Shown: positions 1 to 7,228, counted from the stretch's first letter. The stretch: 24,301 bases of DNA from DASXTK01 sp036505485 (GCA_036505485.1 DASXTK010000041.1:1-24301); one strand, 5' to 3'. Numbers and translations are program-made. Notes: a model not told the origin generated them from the sequence alone.

Positions 1-72
1 GCGAAGCCCGCGCCCCACGTGAGCATCCAGCCGAACTCGACCGACAGATCACCCACGGATAGGTCACAAGAG
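1..72. other. Window edge upstream of the hairpin; no secure gene
   Basis: Two readings are possible. On the plus strand a frame ends in TAG at 60-62, just ahead of the hairpin at 73-125, and could be the last 19 codons of an upstream gene. On the minus strand a GTG at 56-54 opens a frame (begins VGDLSVEFGWMLTWGAG) that leaves the window and has strong G/C preference at third positions, so it could be the start of a divergent membrane protein. There is no convincing ribosome binding site before that GTG. The sequence is too short to choose. Confidence 0.25.
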
Positions 73-125
73 CCGAAATTGAGATGTGAGTGGTTGCTTG
101 GCAACCACTCACATCTCAATTTCGG
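73..125. terminator. Perfect 25-bp inverted repeat with 3-nt loop, probable terminator
   Basis: Arms at 73-97 and 101-125 are exact reverse complements and the loop is TTG. The stem is much richer in A/T than the surrounding DNA. No T-run follows, which is common for actinobacterial I-shaped terminators. It sits 10 nt after a plus-strand TAG (60-62) and 20 nt before the nthB start, so it could end an upstream gene. If transcription enters from upstream it would instead be a 5' UTR structure of the nitrile hydratase mRNA. It leaves little room for a separate nthB promoter between hairpin and gene. Confidence 0.7.
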
Positions 126-145
126 GTTCGGGGTACCTTGCACTC

Positions 146-805
146 GTGGATGGGGTTCATGATCTTGGAGGAATGCAGGGGTTTGGGGCGGTGGTGGTGG
201 AGGAGGACGAGCCTCCGTTCCACGCGGCTTGGGAGGGGCGGGCGCATGGGCTGGCGTTCGCCAGCGCCATCGCGGTGCCGGGCGGGTCCTCACGGCCTTG
301 GATCGAGCGGATGGGGGCCGCCGCGTACCTCAGCACTTCGTACTACGAGCATTGGTTGGCCGCCCTCGAGGCCCGATTGGTCGCCGCCGGCGTCCTGACC
401 TCCGAGGAGTTGGCCGCGCGCCAGACCGAAATCACCGCCGGGGCACAAGTCCCGGAACGGCGGGATCCGGACGCGGCGATGTTCGTGCGCTCGTTGTTCC
501 AACCGCTCGACATCGACGACATCGACGGGCGGCCGCCGCGGTTCGGTCTGGGTGACGCCGTGCGGGTCAAGCGGATGCACCCCCAAGGCCACACCCGGTG
601 CCCCCGCTACGTGCGAGGCGCCCGGGGCACAATTGCCCTCGTGCATCCGGCCCAGCCTCTGCCCGACACGGCCAGGTCCGACGATGCACGGGTCGAGGTG
701 TTCTACAGCGTGGCCTTCTCCCCGACCGAGCTGTGGGGCGATGACGCCGAGCCAGGAGCAGCCACCGTGCTTGTCGATCTGTGGGACAGCTATCTCGATG
801 GGTGA
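146..805 (+). CDS. nthB: Nitrile hydratase beta subunit
   Basis: Beta subunit of the alpha-beta nitrile hydratase that hydrates nitriles to amides in the cytoplasm. The family's characteristic N-terminus is present as VDGVHDLGGMQGFG, which fixes the start at GTG 146. An upstream in-frame ATG at 86 lies inside the hairpin and would add residues unlike the family. Later landmarks are Y-Y-E-H-W-L-A-A-L-E (about residues 66-75), the SH3-like C-terminal domain with PRYVRGARGTI, and the terminal VDLWDSYLDG. The 219-residue length is normal. The ribosome site is only a G-rich stretch at about 129-133. The stop overlaps the nthA start by 8 nt. The beta-alpha-accessory order matches cobalt nitrile hydratase operons such as nhhBAG of Rhodococcus rhodochrous J1. 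Confidence 0.95.
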   Translation: MDGVHDLGGMQGFGAVVVEEDEPPFHAAWEGRAHGLAFASAIAVPGGSSRPWIERMGAAAYLSTSYYEHWLAALEARLVAAGVLTSEELAARQTEITAGAQVPERRDPDAAMFVRSLFQPLDIDDIDGRPPRFGLGDAVRVKRMHPQGHTRCPRYVRGARGTIALVHPAQPLPDTARSDDARVEVFYSVAFSPTELWGDDAEPGAATVLVDLWDSYLDG

Positions 806-1403
806 CGCCCACGAGACCGCCCAACCGACCGCCCCCGAGGTCCGCACCGCAGCGCTGGAATCGCTGCTGGTGGAGAAGGGGTTGATCGCCACCGACGCCG
901 TAGACGCGGTGGTCGACGTGTTCGAGAACGAGATCGGTCCGCGCAACGGCGCCCAGGTCGTGGCCCGGGCCTGGGCCGACCCACAGTTCCGGGAACGTCT
1001 GCTGGCCGACGCCACCGCCGCCGCGGCGGAACTCGGCATCGGCGGGGTCGAAGGCGAGCACGTGGTGGCGTTGGCCAACGGACCCAGGGTCCACAACGTG
1101 GTCGTCTGCACGCTGTGCTCCTGCTATCCGTGGCCGCTGCTCGGGATTCCCCCGGTCTGGTACAAGAGCCCCGCCTATCGAGCCCGGGCGGTCAGCGAGC
1201 CGCGCGCCGTGCTCGAGGAGTTCGGCCTGAGCATCCCCGACGACGTGGAGCTGCGGGTGTGGGATTCGAGCGCCGAGATCCGCTACCTGGTGGTGCCCGA
1301 ACGACCGGCCGGAACCGAGGGCCGGTCCGAGGAGGAGCTCACCGCACTGGTGACCCGGGACTCCATGATCGGCGTCGGGCTGGCGCTGACCCCGGCAACG
1401 TGA
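798..1403 (+). CDS. nthA: Nitrile hydratase alpha subunit, cobalt type
   Basis: Catalytic metal-binding subunit of nitrile hydratase, 201 residues. The metal claw motif V-C-T-L-C-S-C is at residues 103-109, with Cys104, Cys107, Ser108 and Cys109 as ligands. In characterised enzymes Cys107 and Cys109 would be oxidised to sulfinic and sulfenic acid. Thr105 between the first two cysteines, followed by YPWPLLGIPPVWYKSPAYRARAV, is the cobalt-type signature; iron-type enzymes carry Ser there. The ATG at 798 lies inside the last codons of nthB (overlap ATGGGTGA), so the two are translationally coupled in equal stoichiometry. The C-terminal region includes the usual VWDSSAEIRYLVVPERPAGTEG segment. 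No amidase or cobalt transporter gene is visible in this window. Confidence 0.96.
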   Translation: MGDAHETAQPTAPEVRTAALESLLVEKGLIATDAVDAVVDVFENEIGPRNGAQVVARAWADPQFRERLLADATAAAAELGIGGVEGEHVVALANGPRVHNVVVCTLCSCYPWPLLGIPPVWYKSPAYRARAVSEPRAVLEEFGLSIPDDVELRVWDSSAEIRYLVVPERPAGTEGRSEEELTALVTRDSMIGVGLALTPAT

Positions 1404-1609
1404 TCGATCCACCGGAGCGGCCGGAGCGACCCTTCGACGAACCCTGGCAAGCCCGGGCCTTCGCGCTGGCGGTCCTGACCGTGCAGGAGCGCGGGTTGTC
1501 CTGGGAGGACTTCCGCCATCGACTCAAGACCGCAGTCACCGCCGAGCCGCAACGTCCGTATTGGGAGTCGTGGCTGGCCGCCCTGGAGGACCTGACCAGC
1601 ACCATCTGA
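1400..1609 (+). CDS. Nitrile hydratase accessory protein (short)
   Basis: A 69-residue protein starting at GTG 1400 in a 4-nt GTGA overlap with the nthA stop. It contains FDEPWQARAFALAVLTVQERG, L-S-W-E-D-F and the ending Y-W-E-S-W-L-A-A-L-E, which match the nitrile hydratase activator/accessory family (related to the N-terminal part of the beta subunit; P14K and NhhG are examples). In cobalt systems such proteins deliver metal-loaded alpha subunit by self-subunit swapping. This copy is shorter than most characterised activators, with almost nothing before the conserved core and little after the WLAALE helix. The frame extends upstream within nthA, but no part of that extension looks like protein of this family. 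It is the last gene of the operon. Confidence 0.85.
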   Translation: MIDPPERPERPFDEPWQARAFALAVLTVQERGLSWEDFRHRLKTAVTAEPQRPYWESWLAALEDLTSTI

Positions 1610-1652
1610 AACTGCCTCGGGCCCGCCACCGCGCCGGGGGTAGACCGGCGGC

Positions 1653-2360
1653 ATGGACGACGACAACGGAATCCTGGCCGAACAGCGGGCGTACTACCGG
1701 TTGCGCGCCCCGTTCTACGACGACTGGTGGCGTCGGCAGGGCCGCTACGCCAAAGGCCCGGACGACGTAGCCGAGTGGGAGGCCGAGGTGGCCCAAGTGG
1801 AAGCGGCACTCGACGAGGTCGAGCCTCTGGGACGGGTCCTGGAGCTGGCCGGCGGCACCGGCTGGTGGACCCAACGACTGGCTCGCAGCGCGGCCAGCCT
1901 CACCGTGGTGGACGCATCGCCGGAGACCCTGGCCCTCAACCGGGAACGGGTCGGCCGCGACGATGTGGACTATGTCATCGCCGATCTGTTCGAGTGGCAG
2001 CCCGACCCACTGGGCCGATTCGACCTGGTGTTCTTCTCGTTCTGGCTGTCCCACGTGCCCCGGCCGCGGCTCGCGGCCTTCTGGGAGACCGTGGGACGAG
2101 CCCTGGCGCCGGGTGGTCGGGCGTTCTTCATCGACAACATTCGGGGGCCGCGACCCGGACTGACCGATCCCTACATCACGTCCGAGACAGAGGACCTTCA
2201 GGTCCGGCACCTGGGCGACGACGACTCGGCCTACCGGGTGGTCAAGGTCTACTACGAGCCCGACGAGCTGGCGGCACAGCTCGGCGCGCTCGGCTGGGAC
2301 GCAACGATCGCCACCACCCCCGTCCGCTTCATCTACGGGACCGCGAAGCGGATGTCGTGA
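1653..2360 (+). CDS. Class I SAM-dependent methyltransferase
   Basis: A 235-residue Rossmann-fold methyltransferase. Motif I is V-L-E-L-A-G-G-T-G-W-W (about residues 62-72), which binds S-adenosylmethionine. The acidic residue ending strand 2 is in LTVVDASPETL, the D-L-F acidic motif follows, and motif IV/post-motif is FDLVFFSFWLSHVPRPRL. RALAPGGRAFFID is the usual strand-5 region. A C-terminal strand ends in VRFIYGTAKR. The N-terminus (Y-Y-R-L-R-A-P-F-Y-D-D-W-W) is typical of small-molecule methyltransferases. The acceptor cannot be told from sequence. It starts 43 nt after the nitrile hydratase operon on the same strand, so read-through is possible, and it overlaps the convergent HTH_42 gene by 28 bp at its 3' end. 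Confidence 0.88.
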   Translation: MDDDNGILAEQRAYYRLRAPFYDDWWRRQGRYAKGPDDVAEWEAEVAQVEAALDEVEPLGRVLELAGGTGWWTQRLARSAASLTVVDASPETLALNRERVGRDDVDYVIADLFEWQPDPLGRFDLVFFSFWLSHVPRPRLAAFWETVGRALAPGGRAFFIDNIRGPRPGLTDPYITSETEDLQVRHLGDDDSAYRVVKVYYEPDELAAQLGALGWDATIATTPVRFIYGTAKRMS

Positions 2361-3454
2361 CTCGCTCCGGGCGCGACGAAGTCCAACAACTGCTGGCCCT
2401 CCTCGGTGACCGCGTCGGCATCCGCCCCAGGCAGGGATGCGAACGGTTCGACGGTGAGTGTGGCACTGTCGTCTGACCGGGTCACCCTCCAGGTCGCCCG
2501 GAAGAAGCCGTCGACGAGCAGCGTCCCGATGGCCCCGCCGTTGCCCGGCGGCAACGGGACCGGCCGACCGTCCTCGATGATCCGGGAACGCTCGGCGTGG
2601 GACAACAGCAGGTTGTCGTACTCGGGCAGGAACCGGGGTGGCGCGGGTCGGTCGGCCTCCGGTCGGGGCGCATCCGGTAGGTCGTACAGCTCGACCCCGG
2701 CCTCGTCTCGGAACGACCGCAACGCTTGCGCCGCGACCAGCCGGTCGAACACCTCGCGCAACCGAGTCAAACCCGACCACAGCTGGGCGTCCTTCACCGA
2801 TCCCGGGCCGAAGGCGCCGAGATACCGCAGAACGAGGTCATCGAGGGCCGACGGGCCCGGGACCTCCTGCTTGCACCCAAGCCAGTTCTCGGTGGACGTC
2901 CAGGCCACGGCGCCCCGCTGGCCCCAGATCCCGCGAGGTGGGAGTTGGACCATCGGCACGTTGTACGTGATGGCGTAGGCCAGCGAGTCCGGGTCCCGGT
3001 CCGGCCACCGTTCCAGCAACACCTCGCGCAGGCCGCCCCGGGTGCGCGGCTCCTCGTCGACCGCGGTCCGTCCGGCCTGCACCAGCGCGGCCATGTCCAC
3101 CCCGTCGAGGTACTTGGCGAACGGCGATCCGGCGAAGGACCGTTCCAGCACCACCTGGATGAGCGGACGCAACCGCAGGCAGTCCCGGGCCGTCACCAGG
3201 TGGATGGTGGCCCGGTACAACGACATCCGCACCGCGGCCCGGTCCAGCAACAACGTGGCCAAGTCGTCTGTCCGGAAGCCGGACAGGCGGCTCCACAACG
3301 CCACGTATGGCGCGTCGGGCGCCTGGGCCTGCAGCCCGACAAGGTGTTCGATCGCCTCCGCGGCGGAACGGTCGTCGCGCTCCAACAGGAATTGCCGGGC
3401 CAAGGTCGCCCGGCTCAACGCCCGCCGGCCCAACACCTCCGACGGCGCGCCCAC
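2333..3454 (-). CDS. AlkZ-like HTH_42 winged-helix DNA glycosylase
   Basis: A 373-residue member of the winged-helix HTH_42 superfamily (AlkZ and YcaQ/AlkX). The N-terminal block reads R-A-L-S-R-A-T-L-A-R-Q-F-L-L, then H-L-V-G-L-Q-A-Q-A-P with Q42-A-Q44. That is the Q-phi-Q catalytic signature of AlkZ; AlkX enzymes carry Q-phi-D. Later family landmarks are R-A-T-I-H-L-V-T-A-R-D, Y-L-G-A-F-G-P-G-S-V-K-D, P-E-Y-D-N-L-L-L-S-H and L-V-D-G-F-F-R-A-T-W. Known members excise alkylated bases, and AlkZ unhooks azinomycin crosslinks in Streptomyces; activity here is inferred. The gene begins with GTG at 3454, 1 bp after the epoxide hydrolase stop, so the two are almost certainly co-expressed. Its stop lies inside the end of the convergent methyltransferase. 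Many superfamily members are uncharacterised, so the substrate is open. Confidence 0.85.
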   Translation of the reverse strand: MGAPSEVLGRRALSRATLARQFLLERDDRSAAEAIEHLVGLQAQAPDAPYVALWSRLSGFRTDDLATLLLDRAAVRMSLYRATIHLVTARDCLRLRPLIQVVLERSFAGSPFAKYLDGVDMAALVQAGRTAVDEEPRTRGGLREVLLERWPDRDPDSLAYAITYNVPMVQLPPRGIWGQRGAVAWTSTENWLGCKQEVPGPSALDDLVLRYLGAFGPGSVKDAQLWSGLTRLREVFDRLVAAQALRSFRDEAGVELYDLPDAPRPEADRPAPPRFLPEYDNLLLSHAERSRIIEDGRPVPLPPGNGGAIGTLLVDGFFRATWRVTRSDDSATLTVEPFASLPGADADAVTEEGQQLLDFVAPGASHDIRFAVP

Positions 3455-3455
3455 C

Positions 3456-4637
3456 TCAGCGGAACCCGCGGAAGTAGCTGCGGATGTCCCCCACCAGCAG
3501 ATCGGGGGCCTCCATCGCCGGGAAGTGCCCGCCCCGATCGAACTCGGAGAAGTGCTGGATCCAACCCCCGCTGTTGAGGACCCGCTTCAGCAAGCCGTCG
3601 GTGGTCCCGAAGGCTGCGAACCCGGTGGGAGTCGGCGCTGGCGACCAGTCCCGTTCGCCGTGGGACGCGGCGTAGATGAACGCCGACGCGGTGGCCCCGG
3701 TACGGGTGAACCAGTAGATGCTGATGGTGGTGAGGAGCTGGTCGAGGTCGATCGATCCGTTGGGCAGACCAGTGTCGTCGCCCAGGTCGGTCCACTCCTT
3801 GAACTTCTCCACGATCCACGCCAGCTGCCCGGCCGGCGAGTCGGTCAGCCCGGCGGCCAACGTCTGGGGCCGGGTTGACTGGATCTGCAGGTAGCCGCGG
3901 CCGTCAGCTTCGTAGGCCCGCAGCCGGTCCACGTGAGCTTGCTGCTCCTCGGTCAGATCGTCGAGGTCGTCGGGCAGCATCCCGCCGATCAGCGCCAGGG
4001 CGGTCTCATCGGTGTTGACGTGTGCGGCCACCGCGCCGTCCGGGTCGTACTTGCCGATGTCGCCCGAAACTCCGCCGCCGATGTCACCACCGTGGGCGAA
4101 GTAGCGCTCGTAACCGAGGCGGTGCATCAGCTCCGCCCAGGCCTTCGCCGTCCGTCCGACCTCCCAGTCGGTGTCGCTGAGCGGCATCGAGAACCCGTAG
4201 CCGGGCAGCGACGGCGCCACGACATGGAACGCGTCGGCGGGGTCGCCACCATGGGACCGAGGATCGGTGAGTGGCCCGATGACCTGCAGGAACTCGGCGA
4301 CCGAGCTGGGATAGCCGTGGGTGACGACCAGCGGCATGGCCTCGGGCTCGGGCGAACGGACATGCAGGAAGTGGATGCTCTGGCCGTCGATCGTGGTCGT
4401 GAACTGCGGGAAGGCATGGAGGCCGGCCTCGGCCTTGCGCCAATCGAACCCGGTGCCCCAGTAGTCGGCCAGCTCCTGGAGATAGGTGGTCGGCACACCC
4501 CTGGTCCAGCCGGTGCCGGGGAGGTCCTGGGCCCACCGGGTGTGCGCCAGCCGGTTCCGGAGGTCGTCGACGTCGGCCTGCGGGATGTCGATACGGAACG
4601 GTCGGATCGAATCGTCGCTGCCTGTCCCTGTGGTCAT
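3456..4637 (-). CDS. Epoxide hydrolase, EHN family (alpha/beta hydrolase)
   Basis: Opens epoxides with water to give diols. The N-terminal EHN domain (I-R-P-F-R-I-D-I-P, then L-R-N-R-L-A-H-T-R-W) is followed by the alpha/beta hydrolase domain. The oxyanion motif H-G-Y-P is at about 107-110, the nucleophile Asp185 in H-G-G-D-I-G-G, the probable acid Asp347 in A-F-G-T-T-D-G-L-L, and the base His371 in R-G-G-H-F-P-A-M-E. This is a complete triad with the spacing of microsomal-type enzymes. I chose ATG 4637 (M-T-T-G-T-G) because the 18 residues upstream (from 4691) precede any conserved sequence. The length of 393 is typical. It is the first gene of a two-gene minus-strand unit with the AlkZ-like gene. 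There is no signal peptide, so it is cytoplasmic. Confidence 0.93.
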   Translation of the reverse strand: MTTGTGSDDSIRPFRIDIPQADVDDLRNRLAHTRWAQDLPGTGWTRGVPTTYLQELADYWGTGFDWRKAEAGLHAFPQFTTTIDGQSIHFLHVRSPEPEAMPLVVTHGYPSSVAEFLQVIGPLTDPRSHGGDPADAFHVVAPSLPGYGFSMPLSDTDWEVGRTAKAWAELMHRLGYERYFAHGGDIGGGVSGDIGKYDPDGAVAAHVNTDETALALIGGMLPDDLDDLTEEQQAHVDRLRAYEADGRGYLQIQSTRPQTLAAGLTDSPAGQLAWIVEKFKEWTDLGDDTGLPNGSIDLDQLLTTISIYWFTRTGATASAFIYAASHGERDWSPAPTPTGFAAFGTTDGLLKRVLNSGGWIQHFSEFDRGGHFPAMEAPDLLVGDIRSYFRGFR

Positions 4638-4741
4638 GACCTGCACATTAGGGAGGTGCAGCTGTCCCATGACCGCGGGTCCGTCTCCCACTCTGTGTGG
4701 GTGAGGCTACGTAGAGTGACCAATTGGGTATAGATGAGGTC
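4638..4741. promoter_or_regulatory. Divergent intergenic region with possible -10 elements
   Basis: This 104-bp gap separates the divergent epoxide hydrolase and small membrane protein genes. A TAATGT hexamer on the minus strand (4650-4645), seven bases from the epoxide hydrolase ATG, fits TANNNT and would give a nearly leaderless mRNA. On the plus strand TATAGAT at 4729-4735 lies just before ATG 4742. No clear -35 boxes were found, so both are weak. Confidence 0.25.
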
Positions 4742-4948
4742 ATGCGTATCAAGCGTCTAGCCGTCGTCTCCTCAGCAGCACTCGCCGTCGCCGGCGCGCT
4801 GCACCTGAAGAAGAAGCGGGCGGCCAGCCAAGACAGGTCCGGTTACGGCTCGAGCACCGATTCGAACTCGAACTCGGACTCGGTCACTGACGCTGCCTTG
4901 TCCATCGTGGACGAAGCACCGTCGTACGCCCGCTCGGTCACCGACTGA
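4742..4948 (+). CDS. Small membrane-anchored protein of unknown function
   Basis: A 68-residue protein with the start MRIKRLAVVSSAALAVAGAL, a basic start and one hydrophobic helix (about residues 5-21). Then comes K-K-K-R and a Ser/Asn/Asp-rich tail with D-S-N-S-N-S-D-S. The arrangement suggests a signal anchor; the K-K-K-R right after the helix argues against a cleaved signal peptide, and there is no lipobox cysteine. A TTG at 4724 is an alternative start, but ATG 4742 puts the charged start directly before the helix. GAGG lies only a few bases upstream. A strong GC-rich hairpin follows 19 nt after the stop, which supports it as a separate transcription unit. No family recognised. Confidence 0.55.
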   Translation: MRIKRLAVVSSAALAVAGALHLKKKRAASQDRSGYGSSTDSNSNSDSVTDAALSIVDEAPSYARSVTD

Positions 4949-4967
4949 CGTCGCCAAACGAGCTCGG

Positions 4968-4990
4968 CCGGCCCGGGAGCCCCGGGCCGG
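4968..4990 (+). terminator. GC-rich hairpin after the small membrane protein gene
   Basis: Perfect 10-bp stem CCGGCCCGGG / CCCGGGCCGG (4968-4977 and 4981-4990) with loop AGC, extendable by two G-T pairs. It starts 19 nt after the stop at 4948. There is no T-tract, as is usual in actinobacterial hairpin terminators. Confidence 0.6.
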
Positions 4991-5000
4991 TTCCGGGAGC

Positions 5001-5169
5001 GAGAGCCTGGTCACCGTGCTGGTGGCCGGGTCCGCCAACCTGGCGATCGCGGCCGCCAAGGCCGGCGCCCGGGTGCTCAGCGGATCCCTCCATCACCCAC
5101 GGCATCCACACCGTCAACGGGTCGGCCGAGGGGAACTACCTGGACCCCACTCCGCGCGACCCCCGGTAG
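5001..5169 (+). pseudogene. Remnant of a cation diffusion facilitator gene (frameshifted N-terminus)
   Basis: The frame from 5001 reads E-S-L-V-T-V-L-V-A-G-S-A-N-L-A-I-A-A-A-K-A-G-A-R, then V-L-S-G-S (to 5087), resembling the first transmembrane helix of cation diffusion facilitators (typically A-N-x-A-I-A-x-x-K, then T-G-S-S). After one surplus base in the CCC run at 5086-5088 the next frame continues S-I-T-H-G-I-H-T-V-N-G-S-A-E-G-N-Y-L-D, which resembles the family's A-E-A-I-H-S-V-A-D-T-G-N segment with changed residues, and ends at TAG 5167. Both the frameshift and the loss of all downstream helices mean it cannot make a transporter. The similarity is judged by eye on about 50 residues. 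Confidence 0.45.
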
Positions 5170-5237
5170 CCTCCGGCGCTGAGTAATTTCTGTTGGGGAC
5201 GTGGCTGGGCAGCCTGGCGGCGTCGAGGGAGGCGGAC

Positions 5238-6776
5238 GTGTCCGACGAACCGATTGTTCCGAGCCAACCGCTCACGCCCGAGCTGAGGATCGAACCTGCT
5301 GCCGGCCCGCCGGTGGCGCCACCGCCTCCTCCCCCGCCGCCGGGGTTCGCCGGGGGTCCTCCACCCCCGCCACCCCCGCCGCCGCTGACTCCCGAGTCGC
5401 CCCGACGCCGCCGGCGGGCGCCGTTGCTGATCGCCGTGCTCGCCGTGGTGGCTCTGGGTGTAGGCGGCGCGGTGGTGTTGACCTCGGGCGACAGCAAGCC
5501 CGATCCGGACGAGACCCTGACCGCGGCCCAGGAGGCGACGGCCGACGCGACGAGCTTCCGGTTCACCCTCGATGTCGAGGACGTGTCCTCCTTCGGGAAC
5601 GAGGACGCCGGGTCGACCACCACCACCCACTACACGGGCGAAGGTGAGTGGGCCGACGACCGCTGGCATCAGCTGTTCCGGGGCGGCGATTTCTCCGAGG
5701 GTGCGAGCGAGACCGTCGTCGACGGGTCGAAGGAGTACGACCGCTGGGCCGACGATACGGACGCCCTCCAGGACGAGCTCTGGCAGGAGTGGGACTACGA
5801 GCAGATGTCCCAGACCGACATGCTCGACGAGCTCAAGGCCATGAGCGACGCCGGGGACGATCTCGACATGGACGGCTTCGACGACATGATGGCGGTGGGT
5901 CTGGCCACGGAGCTGTTCATGGGTGGACAGAGCCTCCCCGGCGGTGGCTACGCGTCGGGCGACACCTTCACAGGCTCCACGGGGTTCGTCGGCGGCCCCG
6001 GCTTCGCCAGCGATCCGACGGGGTTCCTCGATGCCATCGACCAGATCTCCGAGCCCACGCTGGAGGCGGAGCAGGACGGCGTGACGACTCTGGCCGCGAC
6101 CGTGACTGCGCCCGACGAGTTCGTGGACGCGTTCGGCTCGCCGATCCCCGACGGAAAGGTCGAGCTGGACGTCGGGGCCGACGACCTCCCAACCGCGTTG
6201 CGGTTCTCGGCTGCGCAGGCAGACAGCTCACTGAGCATCGAGGTCCGTTTCACCGACTGGAACGGTTCCATCGACATCGCCGTCCCATCCGAGGACGAGA
6301 TCGACGCCACGCCCTGGCTGGACGAGGAGAGCCTGCGGGCGGCGACCATCCCGCTGGTCTGGCTGAGCGCCCCGCCCGACGGCTGGGAGCTCACCGTCTA
6401 CTCGCCCGACGAGGACTACGGCACGACCTTCGGCGACAGCGAGGGGGAGTGCGAGAACGTCGAGCTGGACTGGGACGAACCCTATCCGGAGGATGTCGAC
6501 CCCGAGAATGTCGACTACGAGGACACCAGCTACATCTGGATCACGCTCACCAGCGTCGAGTGCTCCCTGTCCGAGGACCCCACCCCGTTCGCGCCTGGTG
6601 GTCCGGCCGGGCTGCCCAGCCGGACGGACGACTACGGCATGGTCCAGGTCCAGGTCGGCGACACCGCGGTCTTGATCGACACCACCCTGTCCGACGAGGA
6701 GCTCGCCCCCATCCTGGCAACCCTGACGCCGGTCGACGTCGAGACGGTGATCGAGGCCGCCAGCAGCGGCTACTGA
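5238..6776 (+). CDS. Pro-rich membrane-anchored protein with acidic extracellular domain
   Basis: A 512-residue protein. GTG 5238 is chosen because GGAGG (5228-5232) sits 5 nt before it; an upstream start at 5193 lacks this. Layout: cytoplasmic N-terminus with two polyproline runs (about residues 28-50), R-R-R-R-R (56-60), one transmembrane helix (about 62-82), then a large, strongly acidic extracellular part. Its start, D-E-T-L-T-A-A-Q-E-A-T-A-D-A-T-S-F-R-F-T-L-D, resembles the first strand and helix of LppX/LprG-type domains that bind lipids, but there is no lipobox and this is a weak analogy. The centre is Gly-rich, and two Cys near 437 and 456 could form a disulfide. An A/T-rich TAATTT at 5184-5189 could be a -10 box. 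The 3' end overlaps the convergent DUF3151 gene by 7 bp. Function unknown. Confidence 0.85.
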   Translation: MSDEPIVPSQPLTPELRIEPAAGPPVAPPPPPPPPGFAGGPPPPPPPPPLTPESPRRRRRAPLLIAVLAVVALGVGGAVVLTSGDSKPDPDETLTAAQEATADATSFRFTLDVEDVSSFGNEDAGSTTTTHYTGEGEWADDRWHQLFRGGDFSEGASETVVDGSKEYDRWADDTDALQDELWQEWDYEQMSQTDMLDELKAMSDAGDDLDMDGFDDMMAVGLATELFMGGQSLPGGGYASGDTFTGSTGFVGGPGFASDPTGFLDAIDQISEPTLEAEQDGVTTLAATVTAPDEFVDAFGSPIPDGKVELDVGADDLPTALRFSAAQADSSLSIEVRFTDWNGSIDIAVPSEDEIDATPWLDEESLRAATIPLVWLSAPPDGWELTVYSPDEDYGTTFGDSEGECENVELDWDEPYPEDVDPENVDYEDTSYIWITLTSVECSLSEDPTPFAPGGPAGLPSRTDDYGMVQVQVGDTAVLIDTTLSDEELAPILATLTPVDVETVIEAASSGY

Positions 6777-7201
6777 CCCCGGAAGTGGTCCGGGTCGAGC
6801 TGACGGAGGAACAGGGCGCAGCGCTCGGCTTCGTCGGTCTCGCCGATCTCCTCGGCGGCCTGGCGTAGGCCGTCGAGGGCTCGGAGGAACCCCTGGTTCT
6901 CCTCCCGGGCCCAGCGGACATAGCCCGAGCCCCGCCAGCCGCTGGCCCGCAACCGGTCCAGACCCCGGTGGTAGCCGATGCGGAAGTACGCGTACCGCTC
7001 CACCGGGTCACGTCCCGCCTCCCCCAGCCGGGCCCAGGCGTCCAGGTACCGGGGCCAGCGCGCCGCCACCGCGGCGAGCTGATCCCGCGCTCCGCCACCG
7101 GCCAGAGCCTCGGCCAGTGCCGCCTGGGCGTCACCCGGCTCGGGATCCAACACGGTCTCTGGCGGACCACTCGCGCTCATGTGCACTGGTCGATCGGACA
7201 T
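6770..7201 (-). CDS. DUF3151 family protein
   Basis: A 143-residue protein of the actinobacterial DUF3151 family. The recognisable core is V-A-A-R-W-P-R-Y-L-D-A-W-A-R-L-G-E, then Y-A-Y-F-R-I-G-Y-H-R-G-L-D-R-L-R-A-S-G-W-R-G, N-Q-G-F-L-R-A-L and A-E-E-I-G-E-T-D-E-A-E-R-C, an all-helical, TPR-like arrangement. The start at 7201 has GAGGAG six bases or so upstream; the Met at residue 8 (7180) is a less likely alternative. It lies 27 bp after the patatin gene on the same strand and so probably ends the pyruvate kinase-patatin transcript. No biochemical function is known to me for the family. Confidence 0.85.
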   Translation of the reverse strand: MSDRPVHMSASGPPETVLDPEPGDAQAALAEALAGGGARDQLAAVAARWPRYLDAWARLGEAGRDPVERYAYFRIGYHRGLDRLRASGWRGSGYVRWAREENQGFLRALDGLRQAAEEIGETDEAERCALFLRQLDPDHFRGQ

Positions 7202-7228
7202 CGGGCTCCTCGCTGGGACTGGCGTGGT

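Noticed and set aside
86..145. Upstream ATG start for the nitrile hydratase beta subunit
   Set aside because: It begins inside the hairpin and adds residues with no family resemblance; the conserved N-terminus starts at GTG 146.
1101..1130. Iron-type nitrile hydratase
   Set aside because: The motif is C-T-L-C-S-C with Thr at the second position, the cobalt-type form; the iron form has Ser there.
5311..5392. Pro-codon-rich runs as a DNA repeat
   Set aside because: They are polyproline codons within the coding frame of the membrane protein rather than a separate repeat element.
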